The notes beneath the pieces were generated by a model. The model was not told the origin of the DNA and made no database searches. It worked only from the letters and a program-made list of their open reading frames with translations. A stretch of DNA of 64,000 nucleotides from Aquabacter cavernae (lineage in GTDB: Bacteria > Pseudomonadota > Alphaproteobacteria > Rhizobiales > Xanthobacteraceae): contig NZ_RWKV01000004.1 of the NCBI RefSeq assembly GCF_003993795.1, forward strand, positions 1-64,000, read 5' to 3'. The translations under genes and the position numbers were made by a program. Position 1 is the stretch's first letter. Each line of letters begins with the position of its first letter. Below, one piece after another: positions 17,234 to 27,884 of this stretch.

Positions 17234-18142
17234 GGCGGCCGGGCGCGGCCCCCGCGCCGGAAAATAGGCGGCGAGCCACGCGCGGATGGCGCCCCATACG
17301 CGGGGATTGTCCTCCGCGAACATCCAATGGTCCGCGTCGCTGAACAGATGCAGCTCCGTGGGCTGGCCCGCCCGCTCGAACAGCGAGATGGACTGTTCCG
17401 TGGGCGTCACGGAATCCGACGCGCTGTGCAGCAGCAAAAGCGGGCGCGGCGCGATGCGGCCCACCACGTCGTCGGCCCGGAAATCGAACATGCTCTGCGC
17501 GGTCTCGGCGGGGAATTCCTGAAGCGCATTGGCGGGCCACAGCTTCACCTGCCGGCCTTCCATATGGTCCTTCAGATGCTGCGGCACCGGGACGATGTCC
17601 TCCCGCGCCACCATGAGCGAGCGGCCATGGGCGGCGCGGTAGCGCGGCCCCTCCTCCAGCATCCCCTTGAACCGCGCCCAGGCCTGCGGGCTGGCGTGCT
17701 GGCGGCGGAACTTCAGCTCGCCATTGCCCCAGCCGCCATTGGAGATGACGGCGGCGATGCGCGGATCGACGCCCCCCGCATAGACCGCCACCGCTCCGCC
17801 GAAGCTGGTGCCCACTACGGCGATCCGCGCGGGGTCCACGCCGTCCTCGCCGGCGAGGAAGGTAAGGGCGTTGCGGGTGTCCTCCACCTGTTCCAGGCAG
17901 ATGACCCGCCCGCGCTCGCCCGCGCTCTCGCCGCAGCCGCGCATGTCGAAGCGCAGCGTCACATAGCCGAGCGCCTCCAGAAGGCGCGCCGGGCCCATGA
18001 CGTTGCCGGATTCCTTGGTGCTGCCGAAGCCGTGCAGGATGAGGAACGCGCCCCGCTTTTCCCCCGGCGCAAGATCATCGGGACGGCTCACGACGCCCGA
18101 CAGGTCCAGCCCGTCGGACGGGATGGATACCGCATAGTCCAT
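17225..18142 (-). CDS. Alpha/beta hydrolase (serine esterase type)
   Basis: A 305-residue cytoplasmic enzyme. It has the oxyanion-hole motif LILHGFGSTKES, the nucleophile elbow VVGTSFGG with S113, an acidic residue in HSASDSVTP and the catalytic histidine in DADHWMF. Overall it resembles the S9-type or feruloyl-esterase-like alpha/beta hydrolases with a short lid inserted after the elbow. It lies 26 bases downstream of the lolA gene on the same strand and may be read with it. The convergent MarR gene overlaps its end. Substrate unknown; an ester or C-C bond of an aromatic compound is possible given the neighbours. Confidence 0.8.
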   Translation of the reverse strand: MDYAVSIPSDGLDLSGVVSRPDDLAPGEKRGAFLILHGFGSTKESGNVMGPARLLEALGYVTLRFDMRGCGESAGERGRVICLEQVEDTRNALTFLAGEDGVDPARIAVVGTSFGGAVAVYAGGVDPRIAAVISNGGWGNGELKFRRQHASPQAWARFKGMLEEGPRYRAAHGRSLMVAREDIVPVPQHLKDHMEGRQVKLWPANALQEFPAETAQSMFDFRADDVVGRIAPRPLLLLHSASDSVTPTEQSISLFERAGQPTELHLFSDADHWMFAEDNPRVWGAIRAWLAAYFPARGPRPAASV

Positions 18143-18168
18143 CTTGGCCTCCCCGCCGGCGGGACCGC

Positions 18169-19185
18169 TTATTGCAGCATGCGGTCGAAATTGATGACGA
18201 ACAGCTTGGGGTCCGGCCGGGCATTGTAATTGAGGCGCGAGACCGCCACCGACGTGTCATAGCCCTGCGGATCGGTCACGATCCACTGGCGCAGCGTGTA
18301 ATCCTTGGCGTCGAACAGGAGCAGCAGCTTGTAGGTGCCCAGCATCGGCACCTTCTCCTCCATCACCACCGTGACGTAGAGATTGTCCTTGAAGGCGCCC
18401 ACCACGTTCGGATTGCGCGCCAGATCGATATTATCCGCCAGAAGGAAGCGCAGGGGCGTCTGCGACAGGGGGGTGATGTCCTGCGTGTTCAGCTTGCGGT
18501 CGCGCACCGCCACGGACTGGCCGTTGGAGATCAGCTCCAGGGGAACGGGCGCGTCATATTCGAACCGCACGCGGCCGGGCTTCTGCATGTAGAAGTCGCC
18601 GGTCTTGCGGGAGCCGTCCGGGTCCACCTGGACGAAATTGCCCGAGAGCACCTGCACCCGGTTCCAATAGTCGGAAACCTTCTGGAGCGTCTCCGGCCCC
18701 GCCCGGTCCTGGTCCTGCTGCACCGGGGCGATGGCGGTGGGCGCGGACGATGCGGGCGCGGGACGGGACGGCGCGGCCGCCGTCTGAACCGCAGGCGCGG
18801 CATCGGCACCGGCCGGGCGCGGCGTCGGCATGGGCACCGGCGCGGCGGAGGCCTGCGCGGCCGGGGCGGGAGATGCGGCGGCGTGGGGCGCAGTGGCTTG
18901 AGGGGCAGCCGGAGCCGCCTGCGCCTGGGGCGCGCCGCTGCCCTGGAACGGGGCGGGCATGGCCTGCTGCGGCGAGAACAACTGGTAGGGCGTGGGATGG
19001 GCGGCGCCGGGCACGGCGGTGTTGGGACGCGGAATTTCCCCCGGGGGCAGAAGCACACCCTGCGCGGCGACCGGCGCGCACAAAAGCGGCCCCGCCAGAA
19101 GCGCACCCGTCAGCAGGGCCACGACGCGGCGCGCGCAGCCGGACGCATCCGGGCGAGGGTCATTCTGTCGGGGCGAACACGTCAC
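18169..19185 (-). CDS. lolA: LolA-family outer-membrane lipoprotein carrier
   Basis: A 338-residue protein with an N-terminal signal (RRVVALLTGALLAGPLLCAPVAA). About 110 residues of Ala/Pro/Gln-rich low-complexity linker follow, and then a LolA domain from about residue 165. The domain features are YWNRVQVLSGNFVQVDPDGSRKTGDFYMQKPGRVRFEY, an FLLADNIDL segment and a C-terminal DPQGYDTSVAVSRLNYN. LolA carries lipoproteins across the periplasm from LolCDE to the outer membrane. Typical members are about 200-240 residues, so the disordered linker is the odd part. A GTG start is read. The gene follows ftsK on the same strand at 279 bases, an arrangement frequent in this group. Confidence 0.82.
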   Translation of the reverse strand: MTCSPRQNDPRPDASGCARRVVALLTGALLAGPLLCAPVAAQGVLLPPGEIPRPNTAVPGAAHPTPYQLFSPQQAMPAPFQGSGAPQAQAAPAAPQATAPHAAASPAPAAQASAAPVPMPTPRPAGADAAPAVQTAAAPSRPAPASSAPTAIAPVQQDQDRAGPETLQKVSDYWNRVQVLSGNFVQVDPDGSRKTGDFYMQKPGRVRFEYDAPVPLELISNGQSVAVRDRKLNTQDITPLSQTPLRFLLADNIDLARNPNVVGAFKDNLYVTVVMEEKVPMLGTYKLLLLFDAKDYTLRQWIVTDPQGYDTSVAVSRLNYNARPDPKLFVINFDRMLQ

Positions 19186-19464
19186 GATACCGACCCTTTC
19201 CGAGAGCCTGATCGGTCAATCAGCCTCTAAACCATTGCTGGAGAACGATTTCGGATCCATATCGAAGCACCTGCGCGCTTCGAGACGGGTCCATCGCACT
19301 CCGGAGCAGGGCTCCGCGATCCAACGGCGGTTCCGGCGTCCGGTTCCGCGCCGCAGGAGCGGCGGGGTCCGCTGCTCAGTCTCAGCCATGAGGCCTTAAC
19401 CCGCGCCTATGGCGAACCTATGGCTCCGACCCTGCGTCAACCTTATCCCATGAACGCCGGCAGA

Positions 19465-21981
19465 TTACTCCGCCGCCTCGTCGGTGAGCAGGATTTCCCG
19501 CTTGCCCGCATGGTTCGGCGAACCCACCACGCCTTCGCGCTCCATCCGCTCCACCAGCGAAGCAGCCCGGTTGTAGCCGATCTGGAGGCGGCGCTGAATG
19601 TAGGAGGTGGAGCATTTGCGATCGCGCAGCACCACGGCCACCGCCTGGGAATAGAGGTCCTGCCCCTCTTCCCCGAAGGATCCCTTGTCGAACACCGCCC
19701 CGTCCTCGTCCCCGCCATCCTCCAGGTCGGCGGTAACGGCCTCCACATAAGCGGGGGCGCCCTGGGCCTTCAGGTGGCGCACGATGCGCTCCACCTCATC
19801 GTCGGAGACGAACGGGCCGTGCACGCGGCTGATGCGCCCGCCGCCCGCCATGTAGAGCATGTCGCCCTGGCCCAGCAGCTGCTCGGCGCCCTGCTCGCCC
19901 AGGATGGTGCGGCTGTCGATCTTCGACGTGACCTGGAAGGAGATGCGGGTGGGGAAATTGGCCTTGATGGTGCCGGTGATCACGTCCACCGAGGGGCGCT
20001 GGGTGGCCATGATGAGATGGATGCCGGCGGCGCGCGCCATCTGGGCGAGGCGCTGGATGGCCCCCTCGATGTCCTTGCCGGCCACCAGCATGAGGTCGGC
20101 CATCTCGTCCACCACCACGACGATGTAAGGCAGCGGGGAGAGGTCCATCTCCTCGCGCTCATAGACCGCCTCGCCGGTCTCGTGGTCGAAGCCGGTCTGC
20201 ACGGTGCGCGCCAGGCTCTCGCCGCGCTTCTGCGCCTCGGTGATGCGGGCGTTGAAGCCGTCGATATTGCGCACGCCCAGCTTGGACATCTTCTTGTAGC
20301 GGTCCTCCATCTCGCGCACCGCCCATTTGAGCGCGACCACCGCCTTCTTGGGATCGGTGACCACGGGCGCGAGAAGGTGCGGGATGCCGTCATAGACGGA
20401 GAGTTCCAGCATCTTGGGATCCACCATGATGAGGCGGCACTGTTCCGGCTTCAGCCGGTAGAGCAGCGACAGGATCATGGTGTTGATGGCCACCGACTTG
20501 CCCGAGCCGGTGGTGCCCGCCACGAGAAGATGGGGCATGCGGGCGAGGTCCACGATCACCGGCTCGCCGCCGATGGTCTTGCCCAGCGCGATGGCGAGCT
20601 TATGCCCGCTCTCGGAGAAATCGTGGGTCGCCAGAAGCTCGCGCAGCAGCACCTTCTCGCGGCGCGGATTGGGCAGCTCGATGCCGATGGCATTACGGCC
20701 CGGCACCACGGCGACGCGGGCGGAAATGGCGCTCATGGAGCGGGCGATATCGTCGGCAAGGCCGATGACGCGGCTCGACTTGATGCCCGGCGCGGGCTCC
20801 AGCTCATAGAGCGTCACCACCGGGCCGGGGCGTACCTGGAGGATCTCGCCGCGCACGCCGAAATCCTCCAGCGTGCCTTCCAGGAGCTTGGCGGTGTCCT
20901 GCAGGGCATCCTGGCTCATGGCCGGGCCCTTGGAGGCCTGCGGCGCCGCCAGAAGGGTCAGCTCGGGATGCTGGTAGACACCCGGCCGCCCGCGCGGGGC
21001 CGGCTCGGCGGCGGCACGGCGGGACGCGGCCTTCTTGGGCGGCGGAGCGAGCGGGACGTCGTCGTCCTCGTCATCCGCCACCGGCCGCGAAGCGGCCTCG
21101 CGGACAGCGGATGCCGGCGCGGGCGCGAAGCCCGGCTCCACCCGGCCGCGCGTGTCGGGGGTCCGCTCCTCGGCGAACATCTCGCGCGCAAGGCCCGCGA
21201 GGCGCGCGGGCTTGGCCTTGCGGCGCGGCAGCAGGCGCGCCTTGGCGGACAGAAGGGCGTGTGTCAGGGCACCGAGGGAAATGGCGCGGCGGTCGCCGGG
21301 CTCCTCCTCGTCGTCTTCCTCGTGGCTGTCCGGCTCATAGAGCGAACCCGCGCGCTCCTCGCCATCGCGCGGCGCGCCGGCGGAGGGGCGGCCGAGCGCC
21401 AGATAGAAGCCCCCAAGGGCGAAGGCGAGGCCGACCGCCCCCACCAATATGGAATCGAACAGCGTCGCCGCCCCGCCCCGGAACGCGCCGATGAGGCGCG
21501 GGGCGATGTCGCCGATGGCCCCGCCGAGACCCGCGGGAATGGGCCAGGCGGGCAGTTCCGGCACGGTGCCGAGAAAGGCGCACAGGCCGAGCACGCCCAC
21601 GGCGAGGGCGCCCGCCCGCAGCTTCTCCCGGCGCAGGGGCCGGGCGGTGAGAAGGCGCCAGCCCCAGAAGGCCAGCGACAGCAGCACGGCCAGGGAGGCG
21701 AGGCCGAGAAGCTGCATCAGCAAATCCGCGACGATGGCGCCCGGACGGCCGAGAAGGTTCTGCACCCCCGCATTGGAGGCGTTGGAGAGGCTGGGATCGG
21801 TGGCCGACCACGTCATGAGCGAGACGAGGCTGAACAGGCTCGCCCCCAGGACGGCAATGCCGGAAATCTGGCTCGACCGGCGGCGCAGCGCACGGCGCAG
21901 GCTTTCCGGAATCAGGTCCATGCCGAGGCCCGGCGGGCGCAGGGCCAGGGGGGCGGCGGGGCGGCGGCGCACCGAAGGCAT
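19465..21981 (-). CDS. ftsK: DNA translocase FtsK
   Basis: An 838-residue protein. Residues 30-230 have four membrane helices, followed by an acidic and basic low-complexity linker to about 370. The motor then follows, with Walker A GTTGSGKS at residues 489-496, Walker B ([12 protein letters not shown]) and [21 protein letters not shown]. The C-terminal gamma domain reads [34 protein letters not shown] and binds KOPS sites. FtsK works at the septum, pumping chromosome termini and activating XerCD. Its stop and start are tightly packed: the DapC-like aminotransferase ends 10 bases upstream. Confidence 0.95.
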   Translation of the reverse strand: MPSVRRRPAAPLALRPPGLGMDLIPESLRRALRRRSSQISGIAVLGASLFSLVSLMTWSATDPSLSNASNAGVQNLLGRPGAIVADLLMQLLGLASLAVLLSLAFWGWRLLTARPLRREKLRAGALAVGVLGLCAFLGTVPELPAWPIPAGLGGAIGDIAPRLIGAFRGGAATLFDSILVGAVGLAFALGGFYLALGRPSAGAPRDGEERAGSLYEPDSHEEDDEEEPGDRRAISLGALTHALLSAKARLLPRRKAKPARLAGLAREMFAEERTPDTRGRVEPGFAPAPASAVREAASRPVADDEDDDVPLAPPPKKAASRRAAAEPAPRGRPGVYQHPELTLLAAPQASKGPAMSQDALQDTAKLLEGTLEDFGVRGEILQVRPGPVVTLYELEPAPGIKSSRVIGLADDIARSMSAISARVAVVPGRNAIGIELPNPRREKVLLRELLATHDFSESGHKLAIALGKTIGGEPVIVDLARMPHLLVAGTTGSGKSVAINTMILSLLYRLKPEQCRLIMVDPKMLELSVYDGIPHLLAPVVTDPKKAVVALKWAVREMEDRYKKMSKLGVRNIDGFNARITEAQKRGESLARTVQTGFDHETGEAVYEREEMDLSPLPYIVVVVDEMADLMLVAGKDIEGAIQRLAQMARAAGIHLIMATQRPSVDVITGTIKANFPTRISFQVTSKIDSRTILGEQGAEQLLGQGDMLYMAGGGRISRVHGPFVSDDEVERIVRHLKAQGAPAYVEAVTADLEDGGDEDGAVFDKGSFGEEGQDLYSQAVAVVLRDRKCSTSYIQRRLQIGYNRAASLVERMEREGVVGSPNHAGKREILLTDEAAE

Positions 21982-21991
21982 CGGACCTCCT

Positions 21992-23194
21992 TCAGCTCAG
22001 GCCCGCGACGAGGCGCTCCAGCACCTCCCCGCAGGTCTCAAGATCCTGGACGAGGGCGACCCGGATATAGGGGTCGCCCGGATTGATCCCGTCAGCGCCG
22101 GCGCGCGCGAGATAACCGCCCGGCACCACGCGCAGCCCCTGCTCGCGCCACAGGCGCAGCGTGGCGGTCTCGCCGCCGCCCAGCGCGCTCACATCGAGCC
22201 AGAGGAAGAAGCCGCCCGCCGGGCGCTCATGGCCGAACCGGCCCTGAAGCAGGCGGTCGGCCAGGTCGAACTTGGCGCGGTAGAGCGCGCGGGAGGCCTC
22301 CACATGGGCCTCGTCCTCATAGGCCGCGATGCCCACCGCCTGGAGCGGCTCGGGCACCTGGGGCGCCGCCACCCAGCGGAAGGTGAGATAGTCCTTGAGG
22401 AAAGCGGCATCGCCCGCCACGAACCCGCAGCGCAGCCCCGGCAGGGAGGAGCGCTTGGACAGGGAATTGAAGGCGAGCACGCCGGTGAAATCGCTGCCGC
22501 AGGCTTCCAGGATGCCCGTGGGCTTCTCGGCGCCCAGATAGATCTCCGAATAGCATTCGTCGGAGAACAGATAGGCGCCGTTGGCGCGGGTGAGCGCCAC
22601 GAGGCGCTCCAGATAGGCCCGCGAGGCCACCGCGCCCTGGGGATTGGCGGGCGAGGCGATGAACACCGCCACCGTCCGCGCCAGCAGCGCAGGGTCGAGC
22701 GCGTCGAGATCGGGCAGCCAGCCGGACGCCTTGGTGGTGGGCATCACCACCACCTCGCAGCCCGCAAGCTCGGTGCCCGCCGCATAGGCGGCATAGAAGG
22801 GATTGGGCAGCAGCATGACCGGCTTGCCGGGGCGCTCGCCCACCAGCCGCCGCGCCGTCACCGCCGCCGAGACGAGACCTTCGCGCGAGCCGTTCAGAAC
22901 CAGCACCTCGCGCTCCGCATCCACGGGGCGCGGCACGGCGTAGCGCCGCCCGAGCCAGTCGGCCGCCGCCTTGCGGAAGGCGGGAAGTCCTTCGGCGCGG
23001 GGATAGCGGCCGAAGCCGCCCACCGCGCCCGCCAGGACGCCCGGCACGAAATCCGGCATGGGATGCTGGGGCTCGCCCACCGCCGCGCTCAAGGCAGGCC
23101 GCCCCGGCTCCGTTCCCGCCAGGAGATCGGCGAGGCGAACGAAGGGAGAGCGGTGGCTCTTGGGAGCGGACGGGTTCTGAGGAGGCAGTGACAT
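21992..23194 (-). CDS. PLP-dependent aminotransferase, DapC-like (succinyldiaminopimelate type)
   Basis: A fold-type I aminotransferase of about 400 residues. It keeps the N-terminal substrate loop [13 protein letters not shown], the PLP phosphate and ring contacts ([30 protein letters not shown]) and the Schiff-base lysine in [15 protein letters not shown]. The residues GEPQHP and the SKRSS lysine motif are typical of the DapC group, which makes N-succinyl-LL-diaminopimelate for lysine and peptidoglycan. That fits its place between cell-wall and division genes, but specificity cannot be proved. I use the ATG at 23194; a GTG nine codons upstream is also possible. Confidence 0.75.
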   Translation of the reverse strand: MSLPPQNPSAPKSHRSPFVRLADLLAGTEPGRPALSAAVGEPQHPMPDFVPGVLAGAVGGFGRYPRAEGLPAFRKAAADWLGRRYAVPRPVDAEREVLVLNGSREGLVSAAVTARRLVGERPGKPVMLLPNPFYAAYAAGTELAGCEVVVMPTTKASGWLPDLDALDPALLARTVAVFIASPANPQGAVASRAYLERLVALTRANGAYLFSDECYSEIYLGAEKPTGILEACGSDFTGVLAFNSLSKRSSLPGLRCGFVAGDAAFLKDYLTFRWVAAPQVPEPLQAVGIAAYEDEAHVEASRALYRAKFDLADRLLQGRFGHERPAGGFFLWLDVSALGGGETATLRLWREQGLRVVPGGYLARAGADGINPGDPYIRVALVQDLETCGEVLERLVAGLS

Positions 23195-23324
23195 CGTCTC
23201 TGTCGCGGAGTTGAGCCGCACGATGCGGCATTTAGGTTAAAGGGGGCCTAATTCCGCCCGCACGTGCTTAACGCGCGCCGGAACGGCGGCAGGACCGGAG
23301 ATCGGACGGACGGGTGGAGCGGGC

Positions 23325-24311
23325 TCAGAGCGGAGCGGAGGCGCCCGGCTGAGGCGGCAGGTCCACTTTGGCGAGCGCGGCCCGCGCCATCGCGGAATCC
23401 GTCTGCATCTGGGCCACCAGCGCGTCGATGCTGGAGAATTTCAATTCCGGCCGCAGGTAATTATGCAGGGCCACCTCGATCTCGTGGCCATAGATGTCGC
23501 CGGAGAAATCGAACAAATGGACCTCCAGCAGCGGCGCGCCATTGTCGAAGGTGGGGCGCCGTCCATAGCTCGCCACGCCGTCCACCGGGCGCCCCTCGAT
23601 GAGGGCGCGCACCGCATAGATGCCGAAGGCCAGCTGCGTGCCCGGCGGCAAGGCGAGGTTGGCGGTGGGAAAGCCCAGCACGCGGCCGCGCTTGTCGCCG
23701 TGGATCACCTGCGCCCGCACCGACCAGGCGCGGCCCAGCATATGGGCGGCATGGCCCACCTGCCCCGCCGCCAGCGCATTGCGGATGGCGGTGGAAGAGA
23801 CGGGATCGCCCTCGTCGAGGGTGGGCTCCACCACCTCCACCGGAAATCCCAGCCGCTCTCCCGCCTCGCGCAGGAAGGCCGGCGACCCGGCGCGGGCGCG
23901 GCCGAAATGGAAGTCGAACCCCACCGCCACGCCGGCGACGCCGAAGCGGGCTACCAGGATCTCCGCCACGAACGCATCGGCGGGAATGGCGGCGAGCGCG
24001 GAATCGAACCCCATGACGATGGCCCCGTCGAGCCCCGCGCGGCCGAGCTCGGCCAGCTTCTGGGCGCCGGGCGTCAGGCGGAACAGGGGCACATGGGGCT
24101 GGAAGACGCTGCGCGGATGCGGCTCGAAGGTGAGCGCCGCCGCCGGGCGGCCGAGGCCCGCCGCCATGCGCCGCGCCGCATCGATCACCGCGCGGTGCCC
24201 GCGATGCACGCCGTCGAAATTGCCGATGGCCAGCACCGGCCGCGCCAAGGACGGCGGGAGGGCTGACATTCCGTCGGCAATCACGAAGGCGGAGGGAGAG
24301 GACGCGGACAC
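23325..24311 (-). CDS. ribF: Bifunctional riboflavin kinase / FAD synthetase RibF
   Basis: A 328-residue enzyme with two domains. The N-terminal FMN adenylyltransferase has LAIGNFDGVHRGH (HxGH nucleotidyl-transferase motif) and a later SSTAIRNAL (ISSTxxR-like). The C-terminal flavokinase domain has HGDKRGRVLGFPTANL and ASYGRRPTFDNGAPLLEVHLFDFSGDIYG. Together they convert riboflavin to FMN and FAD in the cytoplasm. A GTG is read as start. The HAD phosphatase gene lies 79 bases upstream on the same strand and the DapC-like gene starts 130 bases downstream. Confidence 0.94.
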   Translation of the reverse strand: MSASSPSAFVIADGMSALPPSLARPVLAIGNFDGVHRGHRAVIDAARRMAAGLGRPAAALTFEPHPRSVFQPHVPLFRLTPGAQKLAELGRAGLDGAIVMGFDSALAAIPADAFVAEILVARFGVAGVAVGFDFHFGRARAGSPAFLREAGERLGFPVEVVEPTLDEGDPVSSTAIRNALAAGQVGHAAHMLGRAWSVRAQVIHGDKRGRVLGFPTANLALPPGTQLAFGIYAVRALIEGRPVDGVASYGRRPTFDNGAPLLEVHLFDFSGDIYGHEIEVALHNYLRPELKFSSIDALVAQMQTDSAMARAALAKVDLPPQPGASAPL

Positions 24312-24390
24312 GGCGATGGGCCTGATCTCCAGAAACGGGCCACCCTTCGCTCAGCCCTCGGCGGGCGTCAAGCGGCGGGGAGCGGCAGGC

Positions 24391-25281
24391 TCACCAGGCG
24401 AGGCGCGGCATCACGCCTCTCGGATGGGCATGGCCGGAGAACAGATTGTGGAGCGCCGCCGCGTCCGGCTCGGCGCCGTCCTTGGCATTCAGCTCTTCCG
24501 CATGGATGCCGCTGGCGATGAACAGGCTGTCGAAGCCCGCCGCCGTGGCGCCGATAATGTCGGTGCGCAGCGCATCGCCGATGCACAGCACCCGCCCTTC
24601 GCCCACCGGGCCGCCGCGCAGCTCCACGGCGCGCGCCAAGGCGGTGTCGTAGACCGGCTTGTGGGGCTTGCCGCAATAGAGCGTGTCGCCGCCCATGCGG
24701 TCATAGAGCTGGGCGATGGCGCCCGCGCAATAGATGAGCCGCGCGCCGCGCTCCACCACGATGTCGGGATTGGCGCAGATGAAGAACAGGCCCCGGTCCT
24801 TCATCCGGGCGAGCTGGTCGGCATAGTCCTCGGGCGTCTCCACCTCGTCGTCGAACAGGCCCGTGCAGACCACGAGGTCGGCCTCGTCCAGGCTCGCCAT
24901 GGTCACGCCCAGGCCCTCGAAGGTGCCCAGATCCCGCGTCGGGCCCACATGATAGAGCCGCGCCCCGGCGCGCTCGGCGAGCACGGTGCGGGTGACATCG
25001 CCCGATGTCACGATGGAATCATAGGTGCCCTCGGGCACGCCCAGCCGTTCCAGCATGTTGGCGACGAAGTCGGCGGGGCGCGGCGCGTTGGAGACGAGCA
25101 CCACGCTCACCCCGCCCGCTCGGGCATGCCGCAGCGCGTCGCAGGCGGCGGGAAACGCCTTGAGGCCGTTATGCACCACGCCCCAGATGTCGCACAGGAT
25201 GAGGTCGTAATCGCCCGCGATCTCGGACAGCCCAGCCACCCGGCGCGGCGCCACCAGACCCGTCACACCCGCATCCACCAT
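24391..25281 (-). CDS. HAD-superfamily phosphatase, TIGR01459 type
   Basis: A 296-residue class IIA HAD phosphatase. Motif I reads YDLILCDIWGVVHNG, in which the second acidic residue of DxDG is replaced by Trp, as is usual for the TIGR01459 family. Motif II is VVLVSNAPRP, and the C-terminal motifs are GKPHKPVYDTAL and VLCIGDALRTDIIGATAAGFDSLFIASGIH. Relatives dephosphorylate small metabolites (NagD-like); the substrate here is unknown. I start at the ATG at 25281 behind AAGGAG; a longer open frame to 25704 is a GC-rich artefact. It is often found next to ribF in this order, as here. Confidence 0.88.
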   Translation of the reverse strand: MVDAGVTGLVAPRRVAGLSEIAGDYDLILCDIWGVVHNGLKAFPAACDALRHARAGGVSVVLVSNAPRPADFVANMLERLGVPEGTYDSIVTSGDVTRTVLAERAGARLYHVGPTRDLGTFEGLGVTMASLDEADLVVCTGLFDDEVETPEDYADQLARMKDRGLFFICANPDIVVERGARLIYCAGAIAQLYDRMGGDTLYCGKPHKPVYDTALARAVELRGGPVGEGRVLCIGDALRTDIIGATAAGFDSLFIASGIHAEELNAKDGAEPDAAALHNLFSGHAHPRGVMPRLAW

Positions 25282-25607
25282 CGCCGCGCTCCTTCGCTGA
25301 GACCGGCAGGACGTGCCACGCCACGGCGACAGGAACAAGACCCCGGCGCGCATGGCAGGACTGAGGCGCCCCTTGCCCGAGCCTCGCCCGAGCCCCGCCC
25401 CCTTTGGCGCTCTGGCGTTTTTTGGCCCGATCGCCCGGTCCATCCCCTCCCCGGAACGGGAAAATGCCCTTGCGGCAAGCACCTGGCTTCGCGGAGGCCG
25501 CGCACGGGCCCGGCATGGGTCCACCACGACCCTCGCGGGGCATTCAGCCGGGTGGTAAGGCCGAACGGAAGGTGCCACTCCGGCACTGGGCTGAAGGGAG
25601 ACGTCGC
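25282..25607. other. 326-base divergent intergenic region
   Basis: This stretch separates the leftward HAD/ribF operon from the rightward secreted protein and must hold promoters for both. I see no convincing sigma-70 boxes, palindrome or small gene. The only notable element is the AAGGGAG ribosome site just before 25608. Confidence 0.5.
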
Positions 25608-26339
25608 ATGCAAGGCCGATGCTCGAAAGCCGCGCTCCTGACGCTCGCCTGGGCCGCATGGCCCGTCTTGGCCCTGGCACAGACGCAGCCGGCCCCACAG
25701 GCAAGGAGCTTCGCGCCGCCCAATCCCCCGGCGGTGCTGCGCGATGCCCGCTATTGCGAGATCCTGCCCGTTACCCTCACCCTGAGCGGCCTCAAGGCCG
25801 AGGTCTACAACACCATCGGCTATGACGATTGCCCGCAGGCCGCCTGGAGCGCGCTGTCGGAAAAGGCCCTGCGCAAGCAGTTCGGCGCGGTGACCGTGAT
25901 CCTGAACGGGCCGCGCCACTTCCTCATGGACAAGATCATCCCCAAGGGCGCCACCGCAGCGGGAAAGGTCATCACCTTCGACGGCATCACGCTGGAGAGC
26001 CGGGCGGAACTGTCCCTCTCGCTGTTCGAGCTTCTGGAGAAGCCCTATGGCGAGCACATCGTGGACCGCGAGACTGTCTATCGCTTCGATGCCGGCAAGC
26101 CCACCTTCCGGCTCACGGCGCCGGACGGGGCGGTCTATGTGATGCAGTCCTACGCGCAGATGGTGGATCCGGCGCTGACCTACGAGACGCTGCCCGGCCT
26201 CGGTGCGAAGCTCAAGCTGCCGTCCGGCTGGCGCTATGACACCGTCACGCCGGAGACCGACCTTCTCCTCCATGCCGAGGGGAAGGCGGTGGTGATCCAG
26301 GACGACCTGAAGAACACCTATCAGAAGATGACGCCCTGA
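25608..26339 (+). CDS. Secreted protein of unknown function
   Basis: A 243-residue protein. A clear signal peptide (basic start, hydrophobic core LLTLAWAAWPVLALA, cleavage near AQA-Q) is followed by a soluble domain with a conserved-looking pair of cysteines, C in DARYCEIL and C in YDDCPQ. I do not recognise the family. The middle contains VTVILNGPRHFLMDKI and a late beta-rich part (DAGKPTFRLTAPDGAVYVMQSYAQM), giving the look of a compact mixed alpha/beta periplasmic protein. It starts behind AAGGGAG and is convergent with murD, whose stop is 11 bases away. Confidence 0.75.
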   Translation: MQGRCSKAALLTLAWAAWPVLALAQTQPAPQARSFAPPNPPAVLRDARYCEILPVTLTLSGLKAEVYNTIGYDDCPQAAWSALSEKALRKQFGAVTVILNGPRHFLMDKIIPKGATAAGKVITFDGITLESRAELSLSLFELLEKPYGEHIVDRETVYRFDAGKPTFRLTAPDGAVYVMQSYAQMVDPALTYETLPGLGAKLKLPSGWRYDTVTPETDLLLHAEGKAVVIQDDLKNTYQKMTP

Positions 26340-26349
26340 CGGGCGGCCG

Positions 26350-27738
26350 TCAGGTAACCCCCGGCAGGCCCTGCGCCAGGGTGCGGAAGCTGTCGCCGCG
26401 CGCCTCGAAGCTGGTGAACTGGTCGAAGGAGGCGCAGGCCGGGGAGAGCAGCACCACCGGCTCGGGCGCATCGCTGGCCGCCGCATCCCGCGCCGCGGCG
26501 GCCAGCGCCACATCCAGCGTGCCGCTCATCTCATAGGGCACCGAACCGAGCGTGCCCGCGAAATCCGCTGCCGCCTCACCAATGAGATAGGCCTTGCGCA
26601 CCCGCCCGAACAGCGGCGCCAGCGGAGCGATGCCCCCGGCCTTGGGCTTGCCGCCAGCGATCCAGAAGATGTCCGGGAAGGTGAGGAGCGCACGCTCGGC
26701 CGCGTCCGCATTGGTGGCCTTGCTGTCGTTCACGAACAGAACCCGACCCGCGCGGCCCACCTGCTCCATGCGGTGCGGCAGGCCGGGGAAGCTGCGGATG
26801 GCAACGGCGATCACTTCCGGCGCCAGTCCCGCCGCCCGCGCCGCCGCGAAGGCCGCCGCCGCGTTCTGGGCATTGTGCGCGCCGCGCAGCGACGGGATGC
26901 CCGCGAGCGACAGGCGGAAGCGTTCCGTGCCGCCCTCGCTCACCACGATGGCGTCCCCGTCCCGCCAGATGCCGTCCGCCAGCGGCCGGGTGACGCTGAC
27001 GCGCACCACATGGGTGCCCGCGCGCTCCGCCCGCTCCGCGATGGCGCTGGAGAAATCGTCGTCCACGCCCACCACGGCCGTGCCGCCCGATTCCACGCCC
27101 GCGATGAGCTGCTCCTTCACCGCCGCATAGCCTTCAAGCGAGCCGTGCCGGTCCAGATGGTCCGGGGTCACGTTGAGGTGGACGCCGATGGAGGGATCGA
27201 GCGAGGGGGACAGGTCGATCTGGTAGGAGGAGCACTCCACCACATGCACCCGCCGTCCGTTGGGCGGGGCGAGGGACAGGATGGCGGTGCCGATATTGCC
27301 GCCCAACTGGACATCACGCCCGCCCCTCTGGAGCAGATGGGCGATGAGCGCGGTGGTGGTGGACTTGCCGTTGGTGCCGGTGATGGCCACGAAAGGCGCG
27401 TGGCGCCCATGGGCGCGGCGCTCGCGGCAGAACAACTCGATGTCGCCGATCACCTCCACGCCCGCCGCCTGCGCCAGCTTCACCGACCAGTGGGGCTCGG
27501 GATGGGTGAGCGGCACGCCGGGGGACAGGACGAGCGCGGAGACCGTGCTCCAGTCCAGGGCGCGCAGGTCCGCCACGGGGATACCCGCCGCCGCCGCCTT
27601 CGCCCGCCCCGCCTCGCCGTCATCGAACGCGACCACCTGCGCGCCGCCCGCGATCAGGGCCTGCGCGGTGACGAGGCCGGAACCGCCGAGCCCGAACACG
27701 GCGACGATGCGGTCCTTGAAGGTGGAGACGGGGATCAT
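26350..27738 (-). CDS. murD: UDP-N-acetylmuramoyl-L-alanine--D-glutamate ligase MurD
   Basis: A 462-residue Mur ligase. It has the N-terminal UDP-binding [13 protein letters not shown], the ATP loop [19 protein letters not shown], the central [12 protein letters not shown] and the C-terminal [12 protein letters not shown] with [11 protein letters not shown]. It adds D-glutamate to UDP-MurNAc-L-Ala in the cytoplasm. I start at the ATG at 27738 ([16 protein letters not shown]); no strong ribosome site precedes it. It is the last dcw gene present here: ftsW, murG and murC would normally follow but the next gene is convergent and unrelated. Confidence 0.95.
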   Translation of the reverse strand: MIPVSTFKDRIVAVFGLGGSGLVTAQALIAGGAQVVAFDDGEAGRAKAAAAGIPVADLRALDWSTVSALVLSPGVPLTHPEPHWSVKLAQAAGVEVIGDIELFCRERRAHGRHAPFVAITGTNGKSTTTALIAHLLQRGGRDVQLGGNIGTAILSLAPPNGRRVHVVECSSYQIDLSPSLDPSIGVHLNVTPDHLDRHGSLEGYAAVKEQLIAGVESGGTAVVGVDDDFSSAIAERAERAGTHVVRVSVTRPLADGIWRDGDAIVVSEGGTERFRLSLAGIPSLRGAHNAQNAAAAFAAARAAGLAPEVIAVAIRSFPGLPHRMEQVGRAGRVLFVNDSKATNADAAERALLTFPDIFWIAGGKPKAGGIAPLAPLFGRVRKAYLIGEAAADFAGTLGSVPYEMSGTLDVALAAAARDAAASDAPEPVVLLSPACASFDQFTSFEARGDSFRTLAQGLPGVT

Positions 27739-27884
27739 GGGTGCGCCGAAAAGCTGGAGTGCGAGCGGTCCGGGCGGGCGCGCTGCGTCCGCCCGGAGAG
27801 GCAATTGCCGCCTAGCTTATTCAATGGTGCGGGAACCGCCACTCGCGCAGAGTGGCGCAGGGCGGGGTGTCCCCGCCCCCGTGC

